Source: Schoenoplectus triqueter (Eukaryota; Streptophyta; Magnoliopsida; Poales; Cyperaceae). Taken from it: a DNA stretch of 31,239 nucleotides. Under the pieces are notes generated by a model. It ran no database searches. It saw only the letters and a list, made by a program, of their open reading frames with translations, and was not told the origin of the DNA. Positions 1 to 11,271 of the stretch are shown in pieces (position 1 is the first letter of the stretch; every line of letters starts with the position of its first letter). The translations under genes and the position numbers were made by a program. Location: assembly GCA_964058805.1 (NCBI GenBank), contig CAXKVV010001541.1, forward strand, positions 1 to 31,239, read 5' to 3'.

Positions 1-1330
1 TAAGTTGACAGCAGTAAGGATTCAATATCCGCTTTTACACAAAGACATGAACAACTATCTGACGAAATCAAATTTCTCGCCAAAAAAATAACGGCTCTTA
101 TAAAACTCTCTAGATCGTTCTATGAATAATATTTAAAGTTTTAATACCTAATATTTAAAATCTTAAGAACTATCATATGATGTCTTAATACATAATTTTA
201 TAAGTCATTTTTAGTTTTAAAATATATAAAAATCTCGAATATTTGCTGAATATTATTTAAATCAAATCATTATATCTAACATTTTGAATCTTATCAACTA
301 AGAAATAAAGTCTTAATATGATTTACTAAAAAAATATATAATATATATTTTTTGTATATTAAGATCTCACAAATAATGTTTTAATATCTTTTATTATAAG
401 TCATACAATTATTAAGGTTTATCATATATTATTTATAACTTACATTAGAGATAAAAAAAATTACAATCATCTTTTATCTTATTTTTAGTTTTGAAGAATA
501 TATAATTGAAAAAATATTTACTGAACGCTACTAGAACTAAATCTCTATATCTAATTTTCTCTCTTAAGACTTAACAATAAGAGTCTTAATATTGATTAAT
601 ATAAGTCATATTTATCTTTAAATGATATAAAATTTCATAATATTTTCTGAATATATGTATTCTTAATATTTTAAGACCTTAGAAATTGATAAAATAAATA
701 TTTAATATTTTTCTTTATATCTTAAGACCTTATAATTTATATTTATAAAAAAATCATTAAGATGTAATTTTGTTACTATACATATTGATTATTTTATAAT
801 TTTAGACAAATTGAGGACTTATATACAAAGTATTATGAGATTATAAATAACAAAAATATCTTTATACCTCATATCATTAAGTCATAATATCACTGAATAA
901 CATATAATAAGTATGTAATACCAAATAATATTTTTAAAATAATTATGACAAAATTATATGTTAGTATCTAATATACATAAGTCTTAATATTTATCATAAC
1001 ATATCTTAATGTATCATTTTAATTTTTAGTTTAGTCTTAATTTTTATTACTATAAATAAATCTAATATATACTACATACATGTCTCAATATGTACTATAA
1101 ACAACTATTCATATTTACTGACTAAAATTTTATATTAATATATCCTTAAAAATATAATTTTTAATTTAGTCTTAATTTTTATTAGTACAAACAAGTCTAA
1201 ACATATAGTCTTTGTTAGTTTGTGTTGAAATTCTTTTAATCTCAATATTACGATCTAAGTCTTTATATTTTATATAATAAAACTCCATACCTAGTATAAT
1301 TTAGAATTCATATTTACAATACTAAATCTG
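1..1330. repeat. AT-rich region of diverged repeat units
   Basis: There is no gene here. Motifs such as AGTCTTAATAT, TTTTTAGTTTT and ATATTTRCTGAA recur in the same order. The block at about 208-320 aligns with 482-593 at a spacing of roughly 275 bp, and part of it recurs near 612-675. A shorter pair, TTTAGTCTTAATTTTTATTA, occurs near 1029 and 1168. These look like old, diverged tandem or dispersed copies of an AT-rich repeat. I do not recognise the family. Confidence 0.4.
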
Positions 1331-2314
1331 ACATATATTTATTTAGTGCAACAAAATATCTTTTTATGATCTCTCGTATCTCTCAACCAATTCGAATGAA
1401 TGAATACTCAATTTTTATCTTCTTACTGCTAGAAATTGATCTAGCTCATCTTCTTGATCAATCGAGCTTCTAAATATGAGTTTCAACATATTTTGTTTGC
1501 GCATGAGAAGTGAAATGATGATCCGAACAATTAAAATATTAGAACACTTGTTTAAAGCTTTACGTATCATCTTCTTGGCCTAGAGAAAATATTTGATCAA
1601 TCGATTGAGACTTATATGCATTAGATCGCTCCATTCAAATTTTTAAGCGAGATATTTTCTCTCTTGATTTCTCTCAAACCGTTGATCCATTTTGTGTGTA
1701 ATTTAGTTTTTATGTTCTTCTCGTCGCTAGTTTTTCAACGATATATAACATAAATGGTAATAATCAAAGATGAGAGATATGTCATTGGAGCTTTGGTTCA
1801 AACGGGTCAAGTACGTGACTCGTGTTTTTTCATTTTCTTTCAAATCTAAATTGAAAAACAGTTAGAAAGTAATTAAATTAGTTAAGATAGTTGGGATATG
1901 GGGTATAATTACACTTCTTATCTGTACTTTTTAATTGCATCTAATACTAAATATTTCTTGAAAAATATGTAGTCTCTAAAGTAAAATTTAAAATTTTATT
2001 TTTTTTTAAACATAAGGCTCTCAATAATCTGGACATATAAAGTAAAATTTATATTTTATATTTGAAAAATAGAGCTCTTACTAATCCGAACATGTATTAC
2101 TTTTTAAAACATGCATTTTTTAATTTTGCTTATATCTATCAGATGCATATAAGAAATTTGGGTGGAAGAATAATTTCTCTTTTCTCAGTCTAATTCTCCC
2201 TTATGCGTTTACTTGATACTAACCAAACAGCATGTTAGGTCCATGATTGCATGTTTTCAGACAACTAATTAGTTTAATTCCCTGTTTTGGTAAAATAAGA
2301 ATTAAATTAATCGA
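1331..2314. other. Intergenic, no gene seen
   Basis: No coding region is recognisable. The stretch 1440-1720 is less AT-rich than its surroundings and has several GATCAAT/ATCGATTG-like words, but no motif I can name. An imperfect pair of about 61 bp starts at 1977 and 2038 (TAAAGTAAAATTT, then GGCTCT or GAGCTCT, then AATCYGRACATRTA). Confidence 0.4.
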
Positions 2315-2625
2315 GGGGAGGGATTTCGACAATGGCTTTTTTTTTTTTGCAATCGTGACAATGACATTTTGAAAGTACAAAAAATCTTAAAAGTAAACTA
2401 TTTATAGATATATTCTTTAACCTACGGATAGATAGGGTTTTAAATTTTCATGCATTTTAGTTATTATTTAATGATCTATTAAAGACCGTTATTTATAACT
2501 GTTATAAATTATATAAAATTATAGTGATTTTTGATGGACCATCAAATAAATTACTAAATTATATGATATTTTAAACACTAGCAATTTGTAGGTTGAAAAA
2601 TATATCTATACAGTTTTTTATTTTA
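2315..2625. mobile_element. MITE family A, copy 1 (right end lost)
   Basis: This sequence aligns with 3039-3385 and 27347-27725. Shared blocks in order are the end motif GAGGGAT..GACAATGG, AAAAAATCTTAAAA, TATAGATATATTC, a stretch like TTTCATGCA.TTTTA.TTAT, GATGG.CCATCAAA, and AATATATCTATA. The left terminal motif is present. The right terminal repeat is missing and the copy runs into an (AT)n(AG)n microsatellite, so it is truncated or was eroded there. Confidence 0.6.
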
Positions 2626-2626
2626 A

Positions 2627-2661
<35 letters not shown>
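2626..2661. repeat. (AT)n(AG)n microsatellite
   Basis: A run of TA dinucleotides passes directly into AG dinucleotides. The same compound arrangement recurs near the right edge of the window. Confidence 0.9.
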
Positions 2662-2662
<1 letters not shown>

Positions 2663-3038
2663 TTAGACTATTGCGAAAATGTTTGCATTTCGAGTTCAAG
2701 TGCATACGGCTCAAATTTTATCGTAACACGTCCAAAATTCAAAATTATCATTCTCATTAAATTCTTCATATCAAAATATTGAGGGATACAAAAATTTAGG
2801 GTATTTCAAGTTTTCTAAGTATTTATTTTAGATTTTTGAAAATCAGCAATAAAATAATAATAAAATAATAACAAAATAACCCATTATTATGAAATCCCTC
2901 CCCCTAAATTATTATTTTAGTCACTAAAATTTTAAAGATATTGCTTAATTATTTTAGCAATATATTTTAAATATACTACTTTATTATTATTTGTCTTCAA
3001 TATTTTAAAAATATCATTATATTCCTTAAAATATTAGG

Positions 3039-3385
3039 GAAGGGATCACATGCCAATGGCTATTTTGACAATGAATTTTCAAATAAATACAAAAAATCTT
3101 AAAAATATAAAAATAACTTATAGATATATTTAAAGATTGACTGTGATTCAAATTTCATGCAATTTCATTATTATTTAATAGTCTATCAAAAATCGTTAAA
3201 TTAAAACTATTGCAAATTCTTAACATTTTGGTCTTTGATGGATGAAATTGTATGAAATTTAAATCTCTATCAATCTATAAGTAAAATGATATATTTATAA
3301 TTTTTTCTTTTTAAGAATTATTTTATATTTTTTGAAAACTCATTGTCAAGATTAACAAGATAATCCATTGTCAAGGGATCCCTTC
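3039..3385. mobile_element. MITE family A, copy 2 (both ends present)
   Basis: The ends are inverted copies: GAAGGGATCACATGCCAATGG at the left and, on the other strand, GAAGGGATCCCTTGACAATGG at the right. Each is followed by an AT-rich stretch with TTTTGACAATGA-like words. At about 347 bp with no coding capacity, it fits a miniature inverted-repeat transposon. The flanks AAATATTAG and AAATATCAA may be a degraded 9-bp target duplication, which would suggest Mutator-type mobilisation, as inferred for copy 3. Confidence 0.65.
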
Positions 3386-3411
3386 GAAATATCAACGAGT
3401 TCCTAAGATTC

Positions 3412-3617
3412 TAGGTGGAATATGAATTATAATCTTGTCTACTTCTCAGGGTATAATGACATATTGACAAGTTCGACTTCAAAGAATTGGAGGAATGATT
3501 TTGCATTTAAATCTTAGGTGGAATATGAATTATAATCTTGTCTACTTCTCAGGGTATAATGGCATATTGATAAGTTTGACTTCAAAGAATTGGAGAAATG
3601 ATTTTGCATTTAAGTCT
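3412..3617. repeat. 103-bp tandem duplication
   Basis: Two adjacent copies (3412-3514 and 3515-3617) are almost identical. Each starts TAGGTGGAATATGAATTATA and ends TTTTGCATTTAARTCT. The few differences are mostly transitions, including GACATATTGACAAG against GGCATATTGATAAG. It lies just outside the right end of MITE copy 2. Confidence 0.9.
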
Positions 3618-4157
3618 TCATATATTAATGGAGGAAATAAAAGTATAAAAAAATACCCAAAATATTATTAGTTTATCATTTTAATACTAATTTTATTTGG
3701 TAGAAATTACTTCCATTTATTATCGAGTTTATTTTAAGAACTTATTTCGTTTCAATCCAAAGAAAAAGAAAACACATGACAAGGTGCTCTTGTCTTGCAG
3801 CAGCATTTTTGCAATGAATCGTCCAAATGTAGTATACACAAGTCATAGGTGTACTTGTACAAATGTTGAGGTCTTTGTGGCGGTCAGCCAACTGCACTTG
3901 TCCATTGTCGATAATTAGTTGCTCGAAAGCAAATAATTTGGACCGAGTCCAACAAAACAAAACAAAACAAAATATTTCCTTGCTTGGAATTGAAGTTTGG
4001 AATTTTAAAGACAGAATGCCTACAGTCAAAATATTATAATAATGACGTTTCTCCTTTTCCGCTCTTGATTTTTCTTATTTTTGGGCCCACTGACCTAACG
4101 TAACCCTCGAATATATTGACTAATGGCTCGCATTCGCGTACCAAACCCGAGAGTCGA
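3618..4157. other. Intergenic, no gene seen
   Basis: There are short open frames on both strands but no recognisable protein, splice pattern or codon bias. An (AAAAC)n microsatellite of about four units lies at 3950-3972. Confidence 0.45.
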
Positions 4158-4691
4158 TGATGGTTTAGGACTGCAAACAAAAATGGTGGCTCGTGGTTCG
4201 TTCGTTACTCGCTCTTTATCGGCTCGTTATTGGCTCGCTCGTTAATGAACTGAGCCGTTAACAAATCGGCTCGTTAAGTTAATGAGCCAAGCTTGAGCTT
4301 AGGCCATCTCGGCTCATTTAGTTCGTTAAATTATTAATATTTATTATTTATATATTTTTATTATGGACTTTTAGTATAATAAATAGTTTATAATATGATA
4401 TGTACTTAAATTATTATATTAAATTATGTAAAATATTTTATTATTAGTTATTTTAATAATTTTTATATAAATTCGAATATAAAATATCATAAAAAATATT
4501 ATTAATTATTAAATTAGCCTTAATGAGCCTTAACAAACCGGCTCGGTTAGCTCGTTAACTTAACGAGCCGATCTCAAGCCAAATGTTTTGGTTCGGAAGT
4601 AATTAGCGAGCCAGCTCGGCTCGCCTCATTAAGCTAATAAGTCGAGCATGAGCTCGGCTCGGATAAGCTCGTTTACGGCCCTACGATGGTT
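4158..4691. mobile_element. hAT-like MITE rich in GCTCG words, with 8-bp target duplication
   Basis: The element runs from T4166 to A4683 (518 bp). The right end, read inward on the other strand, is TAGGGCCGTAAACGAGC. The left end is a diverged version, TAGGACTGCAAACAAA. Both sub-terminal parts are packed with GGCTCGTTA / TAACGAGCC words in opposite orientations around an AT-rich core. Flanks TGATGGTT (4158-4165) and CGATGGTT (4684-4691) match in 7 of 8 bases, the duplication size typical of hAT transposons. It encodes nothing and would need a transposase supplied in trans. Confidence 0.8.
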
Positions 4692-5392
4692 CGAGCTGGA
4701 ATATGTCTGGAACCATGTCAGTCCTTGCAATAATAATAAATTATATTATTGTTATCACTGCTATTGTGGTCGTCATCATCATCATCATCATTATCATTAG
4801 TAATTTTACAACCAATATTACCGCTATGAATTATGAATTAAATTACTAAAAACAGAATTATTGTGACAATCAACCGAAGAATTATTAAATAAAATTTTAT
4901 AGTACTGCAAATTTTGAAACCGGTTCATGTTTGTATATTTTAAATATTGCCAATAGTCTTTTTTTTTTTGTTCATGATTCACAATTCACAATGTAAACAA
5001 CGACTTTAGATAGTTAGCACAAAAGTTTAGTATGTTTTAATAATTTTACCTTTATTTGATAGGAAAAAACTCATAAAAATCAAGTTGACGTGGGTGGAGT
5101 TTTATTTTTTTTTATCATCATCATCATCATTATTATTTATATATAGTATTGAAGCATATATACATATTTGAATCCACCTCTTATTAATTATTGTAAAATA
5201 AAAATCAATTATTAGTTTAAATAAATTCGTTTAACCATAAATAAATTAATTTTAAAGTAAAGAAAGAAGTCAATGTATTGTTTTAATCATCAGTCTTAAT
5301 TATTAGATTGAATATGATTCTCGAATGATTTTATCATTCTTATATTACAAAAATTAACGGCAGCGACTAATAAAATGTCGATATATTATGTG
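4692..5392. other. Intergenic, microsatellites only
   Basis: AT-rich sequence without a gene. ATC/TCA trinucleotide runs occur near 4769-4797 and 5113-5132. Confidence 0.5.
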
Positions 5393-6158
5393 GATGGCAT
5401 TAGAGTATTGAAGAAGGTCCGGGCCGGTCCGGTTCAAACCCGGACGGTCCACGGTCCACGGTCCCGTACGGTCTACGGTCCACGGTCCCGCACGGTTCAA
5501 ACGGTCCGGTCCAAAGCGGTCCAAATTCGAAAAAACCGAACCCGTCCCACCGTTGGCCCTCGGGGTCCGAACCCCCACGATACGATCCGGTCCAAAATTT
5601 TTTTTTATAAATTAAAAAAATAATAATTTATCATATTTTTTAATAATAATTTTTAACTAATTCGAATTATTATTTTTAATTGTTTAAAAATCTAATAGTA
5701 CTAAAAATTAAAAAAATTATAAAAAAAATAAAATTTCAGAAAATTATAAAAAAATAATAAAAGTTGAAAAATAAATTTATTATTTTTTAAATAATTATTT
5801 TCATTGAATTAATTATGTATTTTTGAATAATTATGTATTTTTGAATAATTTAAAAATCAAATAATATAAAAAAATTATAAAATATCAAAAATTATAAAAT
5901 AAAATTTGGTATTTTTTGGGGGCCGGGTGGGGGGTCCGGTCCACGGTTCGGTCTGGTCCGGTTCACGGTCCGGCACGGGACGGGTCGGCACGGTCCATTT
6001 TCGGATGAAAGGAGGACCGATCCACCGTTGGACCGGACCGTAGCCGGACACGGTCCGATCCGGTTCACGATCACGGTCCGGTCCGGTCCGGTTCACGATC
6101 ACGATCCGGTCCGGGACGGACCGGACCGTGTGGTCCATTTCAAATCTCCAGATGGCAT
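5393..6158. mobile_element. hAT-like MITE with GGTCC-rich ends, perfect 8-bp target duplication
   Basis: GATGGCAT occurs immediately before (5393-5400) and after (6151-6158) a 750-bp element. The ends are imperfect inverted repeats: TAGAGTATTGAAGAAGGTCC on the left and TGGAGATTTGAAATGGACC on the right read inward. About 180 bp at the left and 240 bp at the right are very GC-rich and made of CGGTCC, GGTCCGGTCC and GGTTCACGATC words, in mirrored orientation. The core (about 5595-5910) is nearly pure A/T. Open frames through the GC-rich arms only read the repeats and are not genes. The element ends about 150-200 bp before the inferred start of the TOL1 transcript. Confidence 0.85.
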
Positions 6159-6320
6159 GCATTATCTTATGTAGACTTATGGGTACGTTATTTATTAGTT
6201 TTTTTTTATTGGATTCGTTACAATGTTGAAGCTTCTTTTTTTTTTTGAGTAAAGAGTTGAAGTCCTTACATGGATGATGGAACGATTAATTAGGTATTTG
6301 GAGCAACTGTATCGCTGAAT
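6159..6320 (+). promoter_or_regulatory. Putative TOL1 promoter, squeezed behind a MITE
   Basis: Only about 150 bp separate the MITE at 5401-6150 from the start of the sequence that looks like the TOL1 leader exon. A TATTTATTAG stretch at about 6190 could act as a TATA-like element. Placement is inferred from the leader donor site at 6426, and no start site can be read directly. Confidence 0.35.
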
Positions 6321-6425
6321 TCTTAAGTTGCAAGGGTTGAAGTCCTTTTCGAACAAAATCGAAGACCAGAAAAGAGGGAAGAGAGGCAGAACGCCTTCAA
6401 TTTCATGCTCGACTCACAATCCCAG
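6310..6425 (+). other. Inferred TOL1 5' leader exon
   Basis: This is purine-rich, untranslated-looking sequence ending in CCCAG followed by the donor GTACTC at 6426. The coding exon of TOL1 begins right after an acceptor CTCGCAG ending at 8751, so an upstream leader exon must exist, and this is the best candidate. The intron would be 2326 bp. An extra leader exon is possible near 8145-8208, between an acceptor-like TTCATTGCTAG and a donor GGTAAGTC. The left edge here is approximate. Confidence 0.5.
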
Positions 6426-8784
6426 GTACTCTCCATAATTTCTTCTCTGATTCGCTTGATTTGTATTTATAGTTTTTGCTTTCTCGTTTGTAGCACCTCT
6501 ATGATCAGTTCTCAGGAATTGAGTCGAATTTTTGGCTATTTTCTCCAAATTAATTAATTTCACTGCGTGCTTTTCAAGGGTTTGTTTGGTTTTAGGGTTC
6601 TCATTAATTTAAGATTGTAATTTCGTACTTGTTCAGCGGGAAAAAAATTTAGTTTTTCGTATGGTTTTCTGTTTAGGTAGTTTCGGTCAGTAGAGCTTAC
6701 ATTTGAAGAAAACACAGCGTTTTTCCATTGTTCATATTCTAGACATTAATGTGCGATATGTTTAGGCAGAATTCATGGATTTTGAAACTAAAATTTATTT
6801 ATTTTGTTCCCTAATTTGAATTTCTCTAGGCATAATCAGTGCTATGAAAATCCATGATGCTTTTAATCATATTGGATATTCATTTGAATATTTGTAAACA
6901 ATACTTGACTGTTCTAAAAGAAGGTTAATTCAAGCAAAGTTTTGACCCAATTGATCCTCATCTTTTTGTATGAGATCTACCAAATCACTACACAGATCAT
7001 ATAAATTTGGAGTTCAATGTGGGAACAAAGAACATGGTAACTTGATTTTAATTACAACTCAATCCTGTTCTTAGAGAAACTAGCAGGAGGTAGGGGTAAG
7101 CAAAATTGAAAATAATCAACATAAAATAACTTTCTGTAAGTCTTCTCTTCTTTAAATATAGCATTATTTGCAAGTATTGTAAATGCTGGGCATTTCTTGT
7201 AGAAGTTTTTTTGCAAATATGTCAAAATTGTTGTTGCCAAATCTGATAATTGAGTTCTTGTCCATTTCTTCTTTCAATTAATAATGCCACTTATATTATA
7301 CTCAAATTAACATACCAATCACAGAACACATTGAGGAAGTATGATTTGTACCTCATTGTCCCAGTTTCAATTTAGAGCTACAAAAACACAGAAAGAGTTG
7401 TTCAATTGTGTGATTAAAAAAAAAAGGTGCATGTAGTTGCCTAGTTATACAAAACAGAACTCCAAGATCTTTAGAGCAAAACAATGCATGTTTGTACAAA
7501 TTTGAACACAATTTTGCATGTTCTTATAAACAAAACTGTCATAAATACCATTGCAAAATATTAGAAATATCGCCTAGCATCCTAGCAAACCTTAATTAAA
7601 TAATGGCAGGTAAATTAATTTGTTTTCTTTCTTTTTTTTTTGTGAAAAAGTTAATAGTAGATATCACCTATCCCAATTGCTATTCGGGGATAAGATAAAA
7701 TATTTGCTATTACTGGTTTAGTCTGGTATTTTATAAATCTGGGGTTCACTCAGTAACGAGAAACAATCAGCAGTTATTAAATTATTAAAGCTCTGTCCTC
7801 AAATCCAAAAACATCCATCTTACTATAATCGAGTTGGCATTAGAGTTTGAAAGCTTAACCTGATTAAGTGATTGTAATTGTACTATGAGTCTATGACAAA
7901 TAAAATTGCCAGGAATAAAATAAACTTGTGGCCCATTTAGTATACAGGAGGAGTTTTAATTTGCGTCTATTTATGCATCTTTTTCATCACATCCAAAATT
8001 AGATATGTTGACAATGCTAATTTTGGCATCTAAGATTTTTACCTCCTTATTTCAGAGTCACATCTGTCATACAATCAACTATTTATAAAAGAAGAGAAGA
8101 CAAGTCTCAATCCATTGAGTTATAGTCGACTTCTTCATTGCTAGGTCCTTGTTGTCTTGCAATTCAAAAACAAGATGTTTCCTAATTCTAAATATCAGAG
8201 TCTGGATGGTAAGTCTCCCTTCCTACAAATAATAAAGTAAATATGTCTTTATGTTATCTTTTTAGTTCCTAGTTTTGTTGCTTTGAGAGAAAAACCTCAC
8301 ATATTCAATTCCATTTTTTTTATTCTACAACTTAATCTCACAGAAAATTTAATCCCTCCATAATTAAGGCGTTAGGATAATTTGCCCTAAATGTTATCTT
8401 CATTCACAGAATTTTCTGTCTAAAGATAATTTTTCAATGAAAAAAAACAAATATTTGCCCTAAATGTTATCTTCAATTCTAAAATTAGGCATCTTGTTTT
8501 GCTAAAAGCTCTAAAACTTGGCACATTTAACATAAAAATAAGTCTAAATACATCCACCTTCTATCACTCATTGTGATTTCTGGATTCAAATTCCATTTAA
8601 AACCCAATATCTGACAAAAAAGAATGAACAAAAAGGTCAAGTCATCTTCTAACCAGTAGATCTCATTCATCTTTTAGTTCCATAGACCATCTCATGATAC
8701 TAAATTTGATTCCTTTTATATTAAACCAAGCAATATTCTGTACTCTCGCAGGTTCAGACAATATGTCACAGAATTCAAATATGA
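6405..8784 (+). promoter_or_regulatory. Possible spliced upstream ORF of TOL1
   Basis: If the leader exon ending at 6425 joins directly to 8752, an ATG at 6405 opens a 17-codon frame. It reads MLDSQSQ in the leader and VQTICHRIQI in the next exon, and stops at TGA 8782-8784. That stop overlaps the second in-frame TOL1 ATG (8781) as ATGA. It would precede and overlap the main start. The claim depends on the leader splice being right. Confidence 0.35.
6426..8751 (+). other. Inferred leader intron of TOL1, no other gene seen
   Basis: T-rich, plant intron-like sequence without a recognisable coding region. It starts GTACTC and ends CTCGCAG. The word AAATATTTGCCCTAAATGTTATCTTCA is partly repeated near 8378-8404 and 8449-8474. 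Long leader introns are common in plant housekeeping genes. Confidence 0.5.
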
Positions 8785-11271
8785 GTGACAACCTAATGGA
8801 GAAGGTTACAGCTCTAGGTGAACGTCTTAAAATTACAGGCACAGAGGTGAGCCGAAAGGTGTCAGCTGGGATGAGCTCAATGAGCTTTAAAATGAAGGAG
8901 CTCTTTCAGGGACAGCTCCCAGCTGAGAAAATTGTCGAGGAAGCCACATCAGAGGCAATGGATGGTCCCGATTGGTCGGCCAACCTTGAGATCTGCGACA
9001 TGATGAATAGTGGGAATGATAGCAGCATTGAGTTTATTCATGGGATCAAGAAGAGGATCATGGTAGGTTTGCTGAATTACAAAAATTGCCACTAGGAATA
9101 AGCGCAGGGTATAATAAGAACTTGCAGATAATATTCATTTAATATTATCTGACTGAGTATATTAAGATTTTTATTGTTACTTATATTAAAATACAAGTAA
9201 CAATCAAAATCTTGATGAAATATTCTGATTGAATATTCCTGGGAGGAAGTAAATTTTCAGCTTCTGAGTGAATTTACAAACATATACTATGAATTTCTGC
9301 CTGGTATAGCATTGGGCAGATGATGCATTTTGAATCTATATAGATACGTGTTTTATTCTTCTGATGAAATTTGTGAATGTTTTACCTGTGACTGCAAATT
9401 TTAGTGATTTTCAAAATCTTGGGATGTTGCAGGTGAAGCATCCCATGGTGCAATACCTAGCATTGGTGCTACTGGAGATGTGTGTTAAGAACTGTGAGAA
9501 GGCATTCTCTGAGGTAGCAGCTGAACGTGTACTTGATGAGATGGTGCAGCTCATCGATGACCCCCAAACTGTTGTCAATAATAGGAATAAGGCTCTCACA
9601 ATGATTGAGGCGTGGGGCGAGTCCGGCGATGAGTTGCGCTACCTGCCTGTCTATGAAGAAACTTACAAGGTATATTATCCATAGTCCAACCTTGCATAGG
9701 TTCCATTTTGTCACCTGCCAGTTCCAAGTCTGATAGGCACACATCATTGTAATATAAGGGGGTGAAAATTGTCGGAGGTTACTTTGTTAAAAGTCTGTAT
9801 TTGGCCGCCGAACTCAGAATAACTCCCTTGAAAGCCACATAACTGGTGTATCCATAACTAGTTACTCCTTAACTATATGTGTCATATACACAAACAGACT
9901 GACAGGGAAGATGATTGGAACCTGCCTTGGTCGTGCTGCTTTTGTATTGGACAGCAGTGACAAAGTGATCTAATCAGGACAAAAATGCAAATTCAACCAT
10001 ATTTTTTGGTTGTAGAGCTATAAATCAAAGTTCAATGTTAAGTACTTAGTTTTTGTAAACTTCAGTGTCCTCAAAAAAGTGCCTGGCACATAAATATAGC
10101 AATTTTCATTGCGCAGCAGTCAAGAAAGGTCCATATATGCTTCTTTATTTGTTTGTCGTCTGGGTAGTTTAATCTTCGATGGTTCATTCTCTTGGTGCAA
10201 CCCTGAAGATAATTACTGCAAATTCTCTGGTACATGCATCCATAACCTTGCAAATGTTATGAGAAATATTATCTGATATTCCTTTTGTGGCAAACTATAG
10301 AGCTTGAAATCAAGAGGGATCCGTTTTCCAGGGAGAGATGATGAGAGCCTGGCACCAATTTTCACACCTCCGCGATCTGTTGCTGAGACTACTGTTCAAT
10401 CAGATGCAGGTAGTGAGTTCTCCTCACATCAAGTTTATGGCGAAGTGCCTCCTTCAGAATTGCGCACTTTCACTACACAACAGATTAAGGAGACATTTGA
10501 TGTGGCACGCAACAGTGTTGAGCTTCTCACCACTGTTCTCTCTTCTCCTCCTACTCAAGATGTCTTACAGGTATAACTGTCTCTCTCTGCCATGGATACA
10601 TGGATAACCAGTTAAGGACAGGCATGTCAGATTTTTTGGTGTTCTTAAAGTCGGCTTGTTAGAAATTGATCTTTTCTTTCAAATTGTTTCATTTGTTTTG
10701 GCTAATCGGTGTCTAATTGCACAATAATAAGGATAACTAAAACTGAAATGAGAAAATTTTGAGACCAATTTGCACAATTTAGTGTAGTTCCATGAGGTTA
10801 ATAAATTATTCTGTTACGTAAAACAATATCTAATTGTTTCTCTAAACACAGGATGACCTGACAGCAACCCTAGTTCATCAGTGCCATCAGAGCCAATTTA
10901 CTGTGCAGCGAATAATCGAGACTGCTGAAAATGACGAATCGGTTCTATTCGAGGCTTTAAACATCAATGATGAGCTACAAAAGGCGCTCTCCAGATATGA
11001 GGAACTAAAGAAGCCACATGGAATCCACCAAGAGCCAGAGCCGCCGATGATCCCTGTTGCAGCTGAGCCAGAAGATTCACCACGTGCCACTAAAGAAGAG
11101 TCACTCATTAGAAAACCTGCTGGGTCTAGAACCAGATCAGGTGGAGATGAAGATATAATGGATGACTTGGATGAGATGATCTTCGGTAAGAAGAGTGGTA
11201 ATAGCAGTGCTGGTACGAATGAAGGGGAAGGGAAGAAAAAGGCATCCGACGATGACCTGATTAGCTTTTAA
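8763..11271 (+). CDS. TOL1: TOM1-like protein (VHS-GAT, ESCRT-0-like ubiquitin adaptor)
   Basis: Four coding exons: 8763-9062, 9433-9669, 10301-10570 and 10852-11271, all GT-AG and all phase 0, give 408 aa. The N-terminus (SDNLMEKV, SSMSFKMKELFQ) matches plant TOM1-like proteins. A VHS domain spans about residues 60-180 (PDWSANLEICDMMN, NCEKAFSEVAAERVLDEMV, VVNNRNKALTMIEAWGE, YLPVYEETYK). A linker carries GIRFPGRDDESLAPIFTPPR. A GAT domain covers about 230-325 (FDVARNSVELLTTVL, VQRIIETAENDESVLFEALNINDEL). The tail has the conserved acidic block DIMDDLDEMIFGKK. TOL proteins act in place of ESCRT-0 in plants: they bind ubiquitinated plasma-membrane cargo and pass it to the endosomal sorting machinery for vacuolar degradation. 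Length and sequence fit TOL1 best. The start at 8763 is the first ATG after the acceptor; ATG 8781, six codons later, matches the family N-terminus better and may be the one used. Confidence 0.93.

Noticed and set aside
3697..4029. Overlapping open frames on both strands
   Set aside because: No recognisable domain, no splice context and no codon bias. This is random open frame in intergenic DNA.
5354..6162. Arg/Pro-rich open frames of 60-95 codons on both strands
   Set aside because: They only translate the CGGTCC arrays of the MITE at 5401-6150, in several frames at once. There is no protein family, and the arrays explain the open frames.
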